Source: a virus. From it: a stretch of DNA of 46,564 nt. The stretch covers positions 1-46,564 of IMG/VR virus record IMGVR_UViG_3300028809_000024; one strand, given 5' to 3'. Below, piece by piece: positions 7,021 through 15,898 of this stretch (within the stretch, counting starts at the first letter, position 1; each line of letters starts with the position of its first letter). A program made the translations under genes and the position numbers. The notes under the pieces are model-generated. The model worked only from the letters and a program-made list of their open reading frames with translations. It did no database searches and was not told the DNA's origin.

Positions 7021-8348
7021 TAGTTTTCTCCTTCGTCCTCGACTTCACCAAAACCACCACCAGCTAGTTCGGCCAATGCGGCTGCAACTGCCGGGTTTTC
7101 CACTGGGATCGGTGGCATTACACGTGCATCCTCGAAACGACCCTGCTCGAAATTCCACTGAGGATCGTGCAACGGGATAGGTTCAGGTTGCATACCAGCA
7201 ACAGCGCGGGCACGACGACGGGGCGCTTCTTCTGGCTCGAACTCACGATCAATAGGATCGATATCTTCCTCTTCGTCTTCGTCAGCAAACGGGTTCTTCA
7301 ACCGCTCCTGTGCAAGCGCCCAGTTGGCAGCCCGAGCATCGCGCTCGGCCTTGAGAAGCTCCGTCTCGACAACTTCACCAGCTTCTTCCCGTTCCGGAAC
7401 GATGTCCCAGTTGGTTCCGAAGAGAAGCGGCTGCACCAGCAAGAAGCCCTTACGAACTTTGTCAGGTACATCTTCGTTGTCCGGAATGGCCAGCATCTCC
7501 GTCCACAGTCCCAGCAGATCGTGATCCCGAATGATCCGGTCGATGACACCATAGGCGCTCATAGCCGACACGTCCGAGGCCAGTTTCATTGGGTTGCCGT
7601 AGGTCGTATGCGCCTCCGTCCGAAGTGCCCACAGGAACTTGACCCACTGGATCACCATGTCCGGGTTTTCCGCCCCGCGAAGGCAGCGGAACTCGATGGA
7701 CCCGCGATCCCACAGCGGCTTGAGGTTCATGGAGTTGTACTTGAGACCTTGACCCCATTCAGGAGCACGTCCTTCAAGATGCTCCGTCCACTGCTCTACG
7801 GTTGCGAGGCTGTCCTTCACACGAAGACAGAACGGGTTGGACACCCGCTGATCGCCACACCAGTTGGTAGCGACCTCCTCGACCATCGACCACAGAGCGA
7901 TCATGCTGGTGATCGGCTTCGGACTGAACATAGAGAAGTTCAGATGAACGTGCGTCGAACACCGATTGGACAGTTGCAGTTTGCTGCCTGCCTTCTCGAA
8001 TTGCTCCCACAGGCCGACGAGCATCGGTTCCACCTCGGCAACCTTGATAGGTCCGGAGGTGATATACTCGAAGTTGTCGCCGCGAAGCGAGCCGTCCTTG
8101 GTCGCAACCCAATGCCGAGCGGTTTGCTCGGTCAGCAGCGGGAAACCCGTGTCCACCGGAATGTCACCAGCCCGTACGTGATCGGGACCGGGCAGGTCGT
8201 CACCCTCGATTTCGAGTTCCAACCCTACGTCTCCGTACACAGGCTTGAGCCTGATCGCCTTGCCCAGAAACATCTTGATCCGATAGTCACGAGTACCTTC
8301 CTTGACGACCTTGGCCGCTTCCATACGTTTGAAAATCGCTTCGCTCAT
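7020..8348 (-). CDS. Amidoligase, COOH-NH2 ligase of glutamine-synthetase fold (442 aa)
   Basis: Predicted ATP-dependent ligase that forms amide bonds. The signature residues of the phage/fungal amidoligase family are visible: GLELEIEGD (42-50), DGSLRGDNFEYITSGP (85-100), CSTHVHLNFS (130-139), and YNSMNLKPLWDRGSIEFRCLRG (204-225); the Glu and His residues would hold Mg-ATP. After about residue 330 comes an acidic, low-complexity tail (DEDEEEDIDPIDREFEPEE, then Pro/Ala rich), probably disordered. It overlaps both neighbours by start/stop codons. Known: the family was predicted by comparative genomics in clusters with ATP-grasp and glutamine amidotransferase genes. The substrate is unknown. Confidence 0.88.
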   Translation of the reverse strand: MSEAIFKRMEAAKVVKEGTRDYRIKMFLGKAIRLKPVYGDVGLELEIEGDDLPGPDHVRAGDIPVDTGFPLLTEQTARHWVATKDGSLRGDNFEYITSGPIKVAEVEPMLVGLWEQFEKAGSKLQLSNRCSTHVHLNFSMFSPKPITSMIALWSMVEEVATNWCGDQRVSNPFCLRVKDSLATVEQWTEHLEGRAPEWGQGLKYNSMNLKPLWDRGSIEFRCLRGAENPDMVIQWVKFLWALRTEAHTTYGNPMKLASDVSAMSAYGVIDRIIRDHDLLGLWTEMLAIPDNEDVPDKVRKGFLLVQPLLFGTNWDIVPEREEAGEVVETELLKAERDARAANWALAQERLKNPFADEDEEEDIDPIDREFEPEEAPRRRARAVAGMQPEPIPLHDPQWNFEQGRFEDARVMPPIPVENPAVAAALAELAGGGFGEVEDEGEN

Positions 8349-9013
8349 CGCACCACTACTCCTTGGTCACGGAAGATCGGGTTTTCTTCGATCTCTTCCT
8401 TGAGGTACTTGAACCGGCGTCCGAGCTGGACCGCGTGAGGATCGGAGAACAAACCGACCCGGTAGTCCTTCCTCCACAGCCACAGGTAGCCGTCTTCACT
8501 GGCCTCCAGCAAATACTCTCGGCTTACCGCAATCGCTACCTTCGGTTGACCGAGTAGTATTGCAGCTGTATCCGGGATAGTCGGATAATCCCCTGCCAGC
8601 ATCTCGCTGAAACCTTCGTCATACAGCAGATCGGATACCGTCAGGTTCTGGTGTCGATCCAGCCCTTCACCGAACTGGCTAAGCTCCCACATGACGACAT
8701 TCTCGTCACCGTAGCCACGCCGGGTCTGCCGAATAGGTCGAATGTCGGCCAGAACTGCACCATCGCTGTGGTTGATCCACCCCATCGGATCGAACCGGAA
8801 GTGATTGAACCCCGGATCGTCGATGTCCACCTCCTGACGCATACCGAGCTTGTCGTTCATAATGACACGAGCAGCGGCGTTCTCATCGTCGGGAATAGGC
8901 ATGTGGATGGACGTGACGTTGTACGCATGACCATTGTAGATGACCATGCGATAGCGAATGTGCTGGAGTGCCTGATCCATGTCCTCGAAGATACCGTAAG
9001 GATGTTTCGCCAT
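8345..9013 (-). CDS. Hypothetical protein of the amidoligase cluster, 222 aa
   Basis: I recognise no family. It lies between the two COOH-NH2 ligases, overlapping one by ATGA and following the other by 3 bases, so it is likely part of the same assembly. It is rich in acidic residues and aromatics (DPGFNHFRFDPMGW, YLWLWRKDY) and has no membrane segment or Cys cluster. An adaptor or substrate-handling protein is possible, by position only. Confidence 0.8.
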   Translation of the reverse strand: MAKHPYGIFEDMDQALQHIRYRMVIYNGHAYNVTSIHMPIPDDENAAARVIMNDKLGMRQEVDIDDPGFNHFRFDPMGWINHSDGAVLADIRPIRQTRRGYGDENVVMWELSQFGEGLDRHQNLTVSDLLYDEGFSEMLAGDYPTIPDTAAILLGQPKVAIAVSREYLLEASEDGYLWLWRKDYRVGLFSDPHAVQLGRRFKYLKEEIEENPIFRDQGVVVR

Positions 9014-9016
9014 ACA

Positions 9017-9817
9017 TCAATCTCCCATCATAAAGCGCAGGATCGACTTGCACTCGTCCACGTCCGAACGATTGATGGCATCGATCACGTCTGCGTCCAC
9101 GACATCGTGCGTGGCATCGTTGGTCACGAGCTGCTCGACTGCCTTGTGCGAAAGCGTGTACATCACGAAGCGCCGACGCTCGGACTTGATCCATGCGTTC
9201 GACGGTACACGATATTCACAGCCATACGGCTTGACGCGGAACGCACCGGCTGCGCCGTACAGAACGCGGCGGGTGGGGTCGGGGTCCATGATGACAGACG
9301 CACAACCGAGATATCGGTCGAGCATACGCACCAGCTTGGCCATCTGCTCGAAGTGAGCTTCTTCCCGGAAGTTGGGGAACGTACCCAGTCCGAAGTGGAT
9401 GTGACCAGCAGCCGTTCGCAGGCCGGGGATAGGTGGCTCGGGACGCGGGTTGGCTTCCATCGTATAGGCGTTGAAGTCGGGGTCGCACCCCAGTTCCTTT
9501 GCCTCATCCGGCATGATCGCCAGCGTCACCTCGTCGAACACCACCGAACCACGAATGTCGAACTCCAGACTGCTCGGAAGCATAGCTTCCATCTGGGCTA
9601 GAACAGACGTGATATTGTAGCTGAACTCGGCAGCCGTTGCAGCCGGAGCCGTGTTGAACTCCAGCGCCATACCATCGACCTGAACCGCACCGTCGTTGAC
9701 GGCGTGAGGCTCGGCCTTGGTGCCCGGGACAAGACCGTACGCTGATACCGGCATCTTGGTCTCACGATCACGGACAAACACTTCGGGATCACACCCGAGA
9801 GTGAGATTGATCGTCAT
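9017..9817 (-). CDS. phiEco32-type COOH-NH2 ligase (266 aa)
   Basis: Second glutamine-synthetase-fold ligase, of the type named after phage phiEco32. Motifs: LGCDPEVFV (7-15), VQVDGMALEFNTAPA (45-59), AAGHIHFGLG (136-145), and YGCEYRVPSNAWI (about 195-207). The first Glu, the Glu of LEFN and the HIH pair match the expected ATP/metal site. The start at 9817 has AAAGGAG upstream. Having this and the other amidoligase in one operon implies two different amide bonds or two steps of one product. Confidence 0.85.
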   Translation of the reverse strand: MTINLTLGCDPEVFVRDRETKMPVSAYGLVPGTKAEPHAVNDGAVQVDGMALEFNTAPAATAAEFSYNITSVLAQMEAMLPSSLEFDIRGSVVFDEVTLAIMPDEAKELGCDPDFNAYTMEANPRPEPPIPGLRTAAGHIHFGLGTFPNFREEAHFEQMAKLVRMLDRYLGCASVIMDPDPTRRVLYGAAGAFRVKPYGCEYRVPSNAWIKSERRRFVMYTLSHKAVEQLVTNDATHDVVDADVIDAINRSDVDECKSILRFMMGD

Positions 9818-9837
9818 AGTCTGCTTCTCCTTTCGTG

Positions 9838-11388
9838 TTAACGGGGACCGTCAAACCAGTTCCACTTACCGTCGTTCGGACGATTGGGCCGGGTCGTGAC
9901 CAGCTTTGAACATTTCTGCCCTTTTGGGATCACCAACGGTGGTGGGGACACATTGATCGTATCCGGGGCACGAAGGACCGCAGCCCCAAGATCGGGGATC
10001 GGATCGTCCAGCGGAAGTTCGAGCGCCTGAACATCGAGGAACAGCGCCGAGTTGGCCTCCATAGGAGGGACACCGGGGATGCCGAGTTCCGACCACGGAA
10101 TGTCGTCGTTGTCAGACACAGCAGTTTGCTTGTCCATCGCCTGTTGCCAGTCGTTATCGAACCAGTCCTTGCAGCAGTTCGTACACACAGCGAAGGAATA
10201 GTCCTTAGCCAGATGCCCGATCTCACGAGGATCGGTGAAGAAGGTTCCGCAGGAATGGCACGAACCGTCCGTACGGTATTCCAGCAGCTCGCGGAACTTG
10301 ATCTCGTGGCTGCCCGGAGCGCATACGTAAGCCACGCCTGCCACGTTTCGCCACAGCTTTCCCGACTTGTCGTTCCACTTGATGCCGTTTCCCTGCTTCT
10401 TCTCCTCCTCTTTCGACTTGAGGATCGAGCCGAGGTTGGGTACCCTCATCGCGCCGCTGTCGTTCTGACCGCACATGGCCCACTTCTGGTCCTTGATGTC
10501 CCACTTGACGTAGTAGAACTCACCATCGTCGTTGGCCGTGTTCGTCGTACCATTCTTCCCAAAGTTGTTCGTATCGATCCCGAGGTCTTCGATCATCTCC
10601 TTCAGGATACGCTCCCCCGTGAAACCGTCGAACTGGACCGTGATCTCCTTGACGGGTTCCGGCTTTCCCTCTAAAGGGATGTCTTCGAGTTGCACCACCG
10701 TGCCTTCCTCGTCGAGCTGCCACTTGCGCCAGACGTTGGTCGGGAGCTTGGTGAAGAAGCGACCATCGTCCCACTTCTCGAACTTCGTTCGATCCTTTTC
10801 TCCCGCACGCACCATGCCTTGGATCATCCAATACTCGGATGCCCAGTACAGGTTGCCGTCCTTGCCACGAGCCAGCCACATCGGGCGCTCGTCGTTGCGC
10901 AGCATGTTGAGCGTCTGCTCATCGTCGTCCCACCAGACGAAGCACCACGCCCCGTAGATGCGGCTGATGGTCTCCTGCACCCCGTAGTAGGCGAAGTTAT
11001 AGAACACCGCCTGACTGTCGGATGCGAACACCTCGTTCGTACCCCACTGGAGTTGCTCCCGCCAGTCGCCTCGAAGCGTACCGTTGTGAGCGCCGATGAT
11101 GTTGTCGAAGATGAACGGATGAGCCGTCTCACGATTGACGTGCCCGATGGTCGCCGACCGCACATGCCCGATCACGCATTGGGCGCCCTTGTCCGGTAGC
11201 TTGAAGTAAAAGGGCGGACTGCCCACACGCTTCGAGACGTATGCCGCCTCTTCGAGATCGGCGGGAACGACGCCAACACCGACACTGTCCATGCCGCGAA
11301 GAGCACAGATGAAAAGACCTTCCTCGATCTTACTCTCGTCGGTTGCACCGGCAATCTTCTTGCCAAACATTCCTACATGACCGCACAT
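9838..11388 (-). CDS. Class II glutamine amidotransferase with C-terminal Cys-rich domain (516 aa)
   Basis: Ntn-type glutaminase: the start MCGHVG exposes Cys2 as nucleophile after Met removal. GHVRSATIGHVNRETAHPF and GAHNGTL are the Arg and Asn/Gly parts of the glutamine pocket. It would release ammonia from glutamine or transfer a glutaminyl group. After the roughly 260-residue amidotransferase domain comes a second region with four cysteines in pairs (CHSCGTF and CTNCCKDW), a likely zinc ribbon, then an acidic/Pro-rich tail. A longer frame to 11490 exists, but the Cys2 rule and AGGAG 7 bases upstream fix the start at 11388. It feeds the neighbouring ligases by inference. Confidence 0.9.
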   Translation of the reverse strand: MCGHVGMFGKKIAGATDESKIEEGLFICALRGMDSVGVGVVPADLEEAAYVSKRVGSPPFYFKLPDKGAQCVIGHVRSATIGHVNRETAHPFIFDNIIGAHNGTLRGDWREQLQWGTNEVFASDSQAVFYNFAYYGVQETISRIYGAWCFVWWDDDEQTLNMLRNDERPMWLARGKDGNLYWASEYWMIQGMVRAGEKDRTKFEKWDDGRFFTKLPTNVWRKWQLDEEGTVVQLEDIPLEGKPEPVKEITVQFDGFTGERILKEMIEDLGIDTNNFGKNGTTNTANDDGEFYYVKWDIKDQKWAMCGQNDSGAMRVPNLGSILKSKEEEKKQGNGIKWNDKSGKLWRNVAGVAYVCAPGSHEIKFRELLEYRTDGSCHSCGTFFTDPREIGHLAKDYSFAVCTNCCKDWFDNDWQQAMDKQTAVSDNDDIPWSELGIPGVPPMEANSALFLDVQALELPLDDPIPDLGAAVLRAPDTINVSPPPLVIPKGQKCSKLVTTRPNRPNDGKWNWFDGPR

Positions 11389-11404
11389 AGACTTCTCCTG
11401 TGTG

Positions 11405-11572
11405 TTAACCGATACTCCGCACAAGCACCCTGCTTCCGTGACGGAGTGTACCAGAGTTTCTGATCTTCCTTGCTCGACGATCCGTCTCATTATACGTATC
11501 GACCGGACCTCGAAGGTCTATGTCACCGCCTCGATGAACGATAACACACAGGAAGTTTTTGTAGTGGCTCAT
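11405..11572 (-). CDS. Possible small gene, 55 aa
   Basis: This ORF fills the gap between the two amidotransferase genes: its ATG is 2 bases after the upstream TGA, and its TAA is just before the next ribosome site. The product is basic (MSHYKNFLCVIV..., many Arg near the end). No good ribosome site is seen, so it would depend on coupling. No family recognised. Confidence 0.45.
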   Translation of the reverse strand: MSHYKNFLCVIVHRGGDIDLRGPVDTYNETDRRARKIRNSGTLRHGSRVLVRSIG

Positions 11573-11573
11573 A

Positions 11574-12323
11574 TCAGCAGCAACCAGCGCCGATACGCGC
11601 TGCCCCTTGCTTGATGACCTCGGGAACGATCAGACCTTCCCGCTCGATGCCCATGCGAGGCTCGGCAAGGAAGTCGATCACTTTCTGGGCAGCCCACACG
11701 CTGAACTCGTCACCACCCCACTCAGGATGGCCCTGAATACCGATGATGTTGTCCTTGCGATAGCGGTAGCCCTCGACCTCGGTGATGGGCTTCTCCGCCG
11801 TCGAATAGATGGGACCGTCAGCACAGACGAACACGGGCGAGATAGGTTCGCGAGGCTCGGCCATCAGTTCGAAGCCGTTGGTCGCAGCCGACTTGCCGTT
11901 GGTCCATTCCATCCGCACCATCTGGTGATGCGTCGAACAGGTGTTCGGAATAATCGTCCCGTCATCGCGGTCACGCAGATCGTGGAAGACACCAGCGTGT
12001 CCCTCGATATGCTGCCACAGCTTGCCATCCTTCATGGCGTGCAGGAACTGGCTGCCCCGGCAAATGCCGAGCATCGGGATACCCGCCGAGATAGCGTAGT
12101 CGAAGATGTCCGTTTCCGTTGCATCACGCACCAGATCGACACCCGAAGCCACGTTGGTTTCGCCGTAGATGGTTGGGTTCACGTCCGCACCGCCGGTGAA
12201 GACGATCAGGTTCGCATCCTCGATAGCGGTTGCAAGCTCGGCTCCGACGAAGTTGCGTACCCACACCTTCACGTCTTCGCTGCCTGCTCCGTCAAGGACG
12301 TACGCGACAATATGCTTAGCCAT
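11574..12323 (-). CDS. Class I glutamine amidotransferase-like, peptidase C26 type (249 aa)
   Basis: Flavodoxin-like amidotransferase/gamma-glutamyl hydrolase. The triad is visible: Cys88 in GICRGSQ, His199 and Glu201 in IQGHPEW. FTGGADVNPTIYGE (42-55) is typical of the C26 group (PuuD/gamma-glutamyl hydrolase), which cleaves gamma-glutamyl amides. The start MAKHIVAYV at 12323 is chosen for GGAG 8 bases upstream over a longer frame to 12356. It is the first gene after the 12.4-kb promoter, behind a hairpin. In this cluster it may trim a gamma-glutamyl group or supply ammonia. Confidence 0.9.
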   Translation of the reverse strand: MAKHIVAYVLDGAGSEDVKVWVRNFVGAELATAIEDANLIVFTGGADVNPTIYGETNVASGVDLVRDATETDIFDYAISAGIPMLGICRGSQFLHAMKDGKLWQHIEGHAGVFHDLRDRDDGTIIPNTCSTHHQMVRMEWTNGKSAATNGFELMAEPREPISPVFVCADGPIYSTAEKPITEVEGYRYRKDNIIGIQGHPEWGGDEFSVWAAQKVIDFLAEPRMGIEREGLIVPEVIKQGAARIGAGCC

Positions 12324-12348
12324 TCGATAGTCTCCACATATGCGAAAA

Positions 12349-12374
12349 CCCAGCAAGCGGTATTGCTTACTGGG
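12349..12374 (-). terminator. Leader hairpin with short U run (attenuator-like)
   Basis: Minus strand: CCCAGTAAGC, 6-base loop AATACC, GCTTGCTGGG, then TTTTC. This is a 10-bp stem with one G-T pair, sitting about 25-50 bases after the expected start of the 12.4-kb transcript and just before the ribosome site of the C26 gene. The U run is short, so partial termination or a leader structure is more likely than a full stop. Confidence 0.5.
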
Positions 12375-12405
12375 GTATACTTTTAACCACTGCTACTACA
12401 AGTAT

Positions 12406-12433
12406 ATTATACCACGTATTTCGAAAATGTCAA
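12406..12433 (-). promoter_or_regulatory. Sigma70-type promoter for the amide-ligase operon
   Basis: Minus strand: TTGACA (12433-12428), 16-base spacer, TATAAT (12411-12406) with TGG before it. It shares GCTTGACATTTTC with the promoter at 19339-19367. It drives the genes from the C26 amidotransferase downward. Confidence 0.8.
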
Positions 12434-12454
12434 GCAAAATCGTACACGCGGAGG

Positions 12455-12466
12455 GATGACAGACGT
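12455..12466 (-). repeat. ACGTCTGTCATC motif copy, after a stop codon
   Basis: Exact 12-mer on the minus strand, directly after the stop of the 117-residue gene. Other junction copies lie at 15271-15282, 16805-16816 (one mismatch) and 17025-17036. Confidence 0.6.
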
Positions 12467-12467
12467 A

Positions 12468-12821
12468 TTAATCCGTCAGCGAGATACCTACCGAACACAG
12501 CTTCCGGATGGCAGCCATGTCGGCTTGGGTCTGGAACTGGTGATGGTTCTTCCCGAGCTTGGTCTTGCGACGGTTGCCACGAGGAGGCCGGAGCTTCTGT
12601 GCGCCGATGGGCTGCCTACATGGAGCCACATACTTGCGAGGGATCGCACGAGGCCACTTGGAACCGAAGTCCTCATCGGCATCGTACACCAGCGTCACCT
12701 TCTTCTCGTAGGGCACCTCGATACCCCCGGCCATGCGCGATGCCGGAACCGTAGCGGTGATCTTTTTCATCCCCGCCTTCTTCATGATGCGCTTCTCGAT
12801 GCGCCGCAGCAGGCTGCTCAT
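12468..12821 (-). CDS. Hypothetical basic protein, 117 aa
   Basis: A strongly basic protein (runs such as RRIEKRIMKKAGMKK and RPPRGNRRKTKLGK), perhaps nucleic-acid binding. No family recognised. Its ATG overlaps the stop of the 42-residue gene upstream (ATGA). It is the last gene before the 12.4-kb promoter and is followed by a copy of the ACGTCTGTCATC motif. Confidence 0.75.
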   Translation of the reverse strand: MSSLLRRIEKRIMKKAGMKKITATVPASRMAGGIEVPYEKKVTLVYDADEDFGSKWPRAIPRKYVAPCRQPIGAQKLRPPRGNRRKTKLGKNHHQFQTQADMAAIRKLCSVGISLTD

Positions 12822-12946
12822 TTTCGATACTCCGGGTTGTTGTTCTTGGTGGGCTTAATGCGATTGACCGTGGCCACCCGCATACGCTGATGTACCCGCC
12901 GCTGGGCGAGCATCTCTGCCCGTTCCTTCTTGTTACGTTGCGGCAT
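12818..12946 (-). CDS. Small basic protein, 42 aa
   Basis: MPQRNKKERAEMLAQRRV... ends in PEYRK and TGA, overlapping the next ATG. AAAGGAG lies 8 bases ahead of the start. Highly charged, mostly basic; no family recognised. Confidence 0.7.
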   Translation of the reverse strand: MPQRNKKERAEMLAQRRVHQRMRVATVNRIKPTKNNNPEYRK

Positions 12947-12961
12947 AGAACGTCTCCTTTG

Positions 12962-13054
12962 TTAGCGCCAAGGGGCGCATTCGATAAACAGAAACCACAC
13001 CAAGACCGCCAGCACAAGGCCAAGCGGCACGAGGTTGACGATCTTCTTCACCAT
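12962..13054 (-). CDS. Single-pass membrane peptide, 30 aa
   Basis: MVKKIVNLVPLGLVLAVLVW is a positive start followed by one hydrophobic helix. GGAGGAG lies ahead of the ATG and overlaps the upstream stop. It is one of several tiny membrane proteins in this genome; function unknown. Confidence 0.65.
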   Translation of the reverse strand: MVKKIVNLVPLGLVLAVLVWFLFIECAPWR

Positions 13055-13059
13055 CGGCG

Positions 13060-14184
13060 TTATCTCCTCCATTCTCGGCAGGCTTCGCCCACCTTGCCGA
13101 GCAACCACACAAAGCCCGGATCATACGACCGTTGGAACGCACCGGCTGCTACGTCCGTCTTCTTGATCGGGTTGCCCCACAGCTGGGGAACTTCCTTCTC
13201 GACAAGAAGCTCGGGACGTTCCTTCTGGACCTGCTTGAGCCATCCGTTTTGGCTGTTCCCATAGACGGCTTCCCACGCTACAAGGTTAGACGTGCTGTAC
13301 GTGTAGCGGGCAGGCAGCTTCATGTAATCGTGGCAGTCCTTGCTGCAAGGCGGCTCGTACTTAGCCACCCCTTCCGCGAACCGAGCGATGGTTGTCGTGG
13401 ATGCCACGTCACAGAACACGTGCCCACGTGCCCCGTAGGTGAATAGTTGGCCGTCGTCTCCCTTGTGGAAGCCGATGACCTTCTGCACCACACCGAAGGC
13501 AAGGTTCGGATCGACACCGCGCTGGACGAGATGATACCACTCCTCGACCAGCTCGACAGACTCACCCGGCATACGCCAAGCAACTGCGATGGTGTGGATC
13601 ACGAACGAAGGTGCGTCCAGATCGAGGATGTACCCGTACCTGCTAAGCGTTCGCACGTCGCGCGGCCCAACAAAGAACCGGGAGAAATGCGAATGGTTGC
13701 GAAGCCAGTCGTAGTACATCTGGCAGGCACGAAGACGCTCACCACGGAACGGGGCACACTCGTCCCACTCCGCGTACTGGGGCTTGAGCTGGTGGTTGGA
13801 CCAACCCACGAGATAGCGGTACGGATAGTTACGACGCTTGATCTTAGGAGGGGTCAGATACACGAACTGTTGCTGCCATTCCTTAGTCTGATCGTTGTAG
13901 TATTCGTACCCTCCGCCCCAAGGGTTGGCCTTGGCATTCCACCGGCTCTCGTACTTGCGGTCGCGGTCGTCCGGATGCACCAGCATACTCGAAAGACACG
14001 CATGACAGACGCGATCAAGCTGAACGTCCACCTTCTCGATGCCCACGACAGCACAGTTAGTGACGTTCTGGCTCTCCCGCGCGGCGTCGCGCTTATCGCG
14101 CAACAGGTTCTCGGCAATGCCAAGTACCACCGGCGCGGGTTTGCGCAGGCGGATATCCCGCAGCCGTATATTCGTCTGCTTCAT
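13060..14184 (-). CDS. Hypothetical protein, 374 aa
   Basis: No family recognised. The sequence has scattered Cys/His (RVCHACLSSMLVHPDD and PPCSKDCHDY), which could bind a metal. It is rich in Tyr/Trp and has a basic N-terminus (MKQTNIRLRDIRLRKP). GGAG lies 6 bases ahead of the ATG. Its position in the leftward early block, between unnamed genes and the ligase cluster, suggests a host-takeover or metabolic role, but nothing in it proves this. Confidence 0.8.
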   Translation of the reverse strand: MKQTNIRLRDIRLRKPAPVVLGIAENLLRDKRDAARESQNVTNCAVVGIEKVDVQLDRVCHACLSSMLVHPDDRDRKYESRWNAKANPWGGGYEYYNDQTKEWQQQFVYLTPPKIKRRNYPYRYLVGWSNHQLKPQYAEWDECAPFRGERLRACQMYYDWLRNHSHFSRFFVGPRDVRTLSRYGYILDLDAPSFVIHTIAVAWRMPGESVELVEEWYHLVQRGVDPNLAFGVVQKVIGFHKGDDGQLFTYGARGHVFCDVASTTTIARFAEGVAKYEPPCSKDCHDYMKLPARYTYSTSNLVAWEAVYGNSQNGWLKQVQKERPELLVEKEVPQLWGNPIKKTDVAAGAFQRSYDPGFVWLLGKVGEACREWRR

Positions 14185-14196
14185 AGCAGTCTCCGT

Positions 14197-14916
14197 TTAT
14201 TCGGGAACGTTAGGCTCCCAGCCATAGTGACGAGCGATGAACTCGACCTTGGCACGGCTGATTGACTGACAACCGATGAGGACACCGGTTTTTGTCACGC
14301 CGACAACTTGATAGCCGTATCCACCTCCGATTGGTTCATGACCCGGCTTCGGGTCTCGGACCCGATCCGTAGGATAGAGATCACACTGCGCCCAGTATTT
14401 TGAAGCTCGTTTCCACAACTTTTCGGCGAACGCCTTGCTGACCGAATATCCGTTGTGACGAATTTCCTCTCCGCCTACTCGGAAGGCCACCTCATTACCA
14501 GTGTAAGGCGTCTTCCATTGGTAACTGTTCTTGAGGGTGCCCATCAGTCGGTCGAGAATTGGCCGCACCTTGGCCAGCGTGGCCTGTTCATCTGCCGAAA
14601 TGTCCAGCTCATTGAACTCGATTTCGAGGGTGACATCCGTGCCATTGAGCAGTCGGTCGCGCAGCGAGTTCTTGTCGCGAAGAGTAGCAAACGACGGAAC
14701 GAACCGAACGTTCTTACCCACAGCCGAAGCGATCAGTTCGGTCTGTTGCACCGGGGTCTGCTTTGCGAACATGGCACCATCGATCACGAAGAAAGATGGC
14801 AGGTCACGGAACAGCGGCGACAGCGGCACCGGAGGTACGACAGCCTTGGCTGCACGCGGTTTCTTTGTGGCGACGGGCTTGCTCGCCTTTGCTTTCGCAG
14901 TCTTGGGAGTAGTCAT
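14197..14916 (-). CDS. Hypothetical protein with Lys/Ala/Pro-rich N-terminus, 239 aa
   Basis: The first 35 residues are a histone-H1-like tail (repeats of AK and KP: TPKTAKAKASKPVATKKPRA), followed by a folded part with no family I recognise (DVTLEIEFNELDISADEQ and a C-terminal GYGYQVVGVTKTGVLIGCQS). The tail may bind nucleic acid. AAGGA lies 9 bases before the start. Confidence 0.8.
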   Translation of the reverse strand: MTTPKTAKAKASKPVATKKPRAAKAVVPPVPLSPLFRDLPSFFVIDGAMFAKQTPVQQTELIASAVGKNVRFVPSFATLRDKNSLRDRLLNGTDVTLEIEFNELDISADEQATLAKVRPILDRLMGTLKNSYQWKTPYTGNEVAFRVGGEEIRHNGYSVSKAFAEKLWKRASKYWAQCDLYPTDRVRDPKPGHEPIGGGYGYQVVGVTKTGVLIGCQSISRAKVEFIARHYGWEPNVPE

Positions 14917-14951
14917 ATCGATAGTTCCTTTCTACAAAACGACGGTTGAAA

Positions 14952-15254
14952 TTACACCTCGATGGTGCGCCCCTTCTTGCCCCACTGGTGGAGCGGAACG
15001 CGGTTGTGACGATGCTGCGCAAGGAACCGAGACATCATCGGAGTAGTGTGCCCAATGATGCACGACGCGAGGTCGAGCTTGTCATAGCTCTCACGCTGCT
15101 GCTTGACGGCGCTTTCAGCCACAGCCTTCACGAAGAAGGGCTTGCGCCGACCGCTGATATGTTCCGAGCTGGACTTCTTCCGGTTCTCGCCGGGACGCTT
15201 GGGCCGACGCCCACCGACCGGACGCTCCGGGTAGTCCGCTTTGTTTGCCGACAT
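14952..15254 (-). CDS. Hypothetical basic protein, 100 aa
   Basis: Begins MSANKADYPERPVGGRRPKR; very basic N-terminal half (GRRPKRPGENRKKSSSE). The second ATG after AGGAG (15254, 7-base spacing) is chosen. No family recognised. Confidence 0.75.
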   Translation of the reverse strand: MSANKADYPERPVGGRRPKRPGENRKKSSSEHISGRRKPFFVKAVAESAVKQQRESYDKLDLASCIIGHTTPMMSRFLAQHRHNRVPLHQWGKKGRTIEV

Positions 15255-15270
15255 ATTCATTCTCCTTGCT

Positions 15271-15282
15271 GATGACAGACGT
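15271..15282 (-). repeat. ACGTCTGTCATC motif copy, gene junction
   Basis: Exact copy of the 12-mer, just after the stop of the 202-residue gene (15290) and before the ribosome site of the 100-residue gene. Confidence 0.6.
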
Positions 15283-15289
15283 ATACGTG

Positions 15290-15898
15290 TTACGCCTTTA
15301 TCCCGCACCACTTAGCCAGTGCATCGGCGGCGCGGTGTTGACGCTCGCCGATCTGCTTATCCTTGTCGCGTTCGAGTTGCTGAGCTTCCGCCTTGGCGAT
15401 GGCAGCTTCGATCATTTTCCGTTCACGCTCGTTGAAGTCGTTGCCGAACGGCTTGACATCCTTCCAACGAATATACGGATCAGGCACTCGCGAGTACACA
15501 TAATCACGAATGTATGCCTTGTCGTACACCGACCAGTATGGCACGTACTTTACCAACTCGATACGCTCCGTCTTGAACCGGAACGTATGCGCAGCTTCTT
15601 CACACGCCTTACCATACCGACGGTACTCAGGGCTGTCGCCCATGACGAACTCGACAGCAACCGAGGCTTCGTGGCCCGATGTCTTTTCACTGCCCTTCTT
15701 GGTACGCATGTAGAAAGACTTGGGAGGGTCTTTATCGCTCTGCCACTTGAACTCTTCGGCTCCAAGTATCTCAGCACACACCATTTGAGCCAGCACGTAG
15801 CTAGGGCTGTCACACACAGCCTCAACTACAGGCGAAAGTGGCTGACGCACGACGGATGCACATGCGTCCCGCCACACGCGGATCAGAGCGGCGATCAT
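15290..15898 (-). CDS. Hypothetical protein, 202 aa
   Basis: No family recognised. The C-terminal third is a charged helix (NERERKMIEAAIAKAEAQQL) that may be a coiled coil. Its start overlaps the upstream stop by ATGA. Confidence 0.8.
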   Translation of the reverse strand: MIAALIRVWRDACASVVRQPLSPVVEAVCDSPSYVLAQMVCAEILGAEEFKWQSDKDPPKSFYMRTKKGSEKTSGHEASVAVEFVMGDSPEYRRYGKACEEAAHTFRFKTERIELVKYVPYWSVYDKAYIRDYVYSRVPDPYIRWKDVKPFGNDFNERERKMIEAAIAKAEAQQLERDKDKQIGERQHRAADALAKWCGIKA

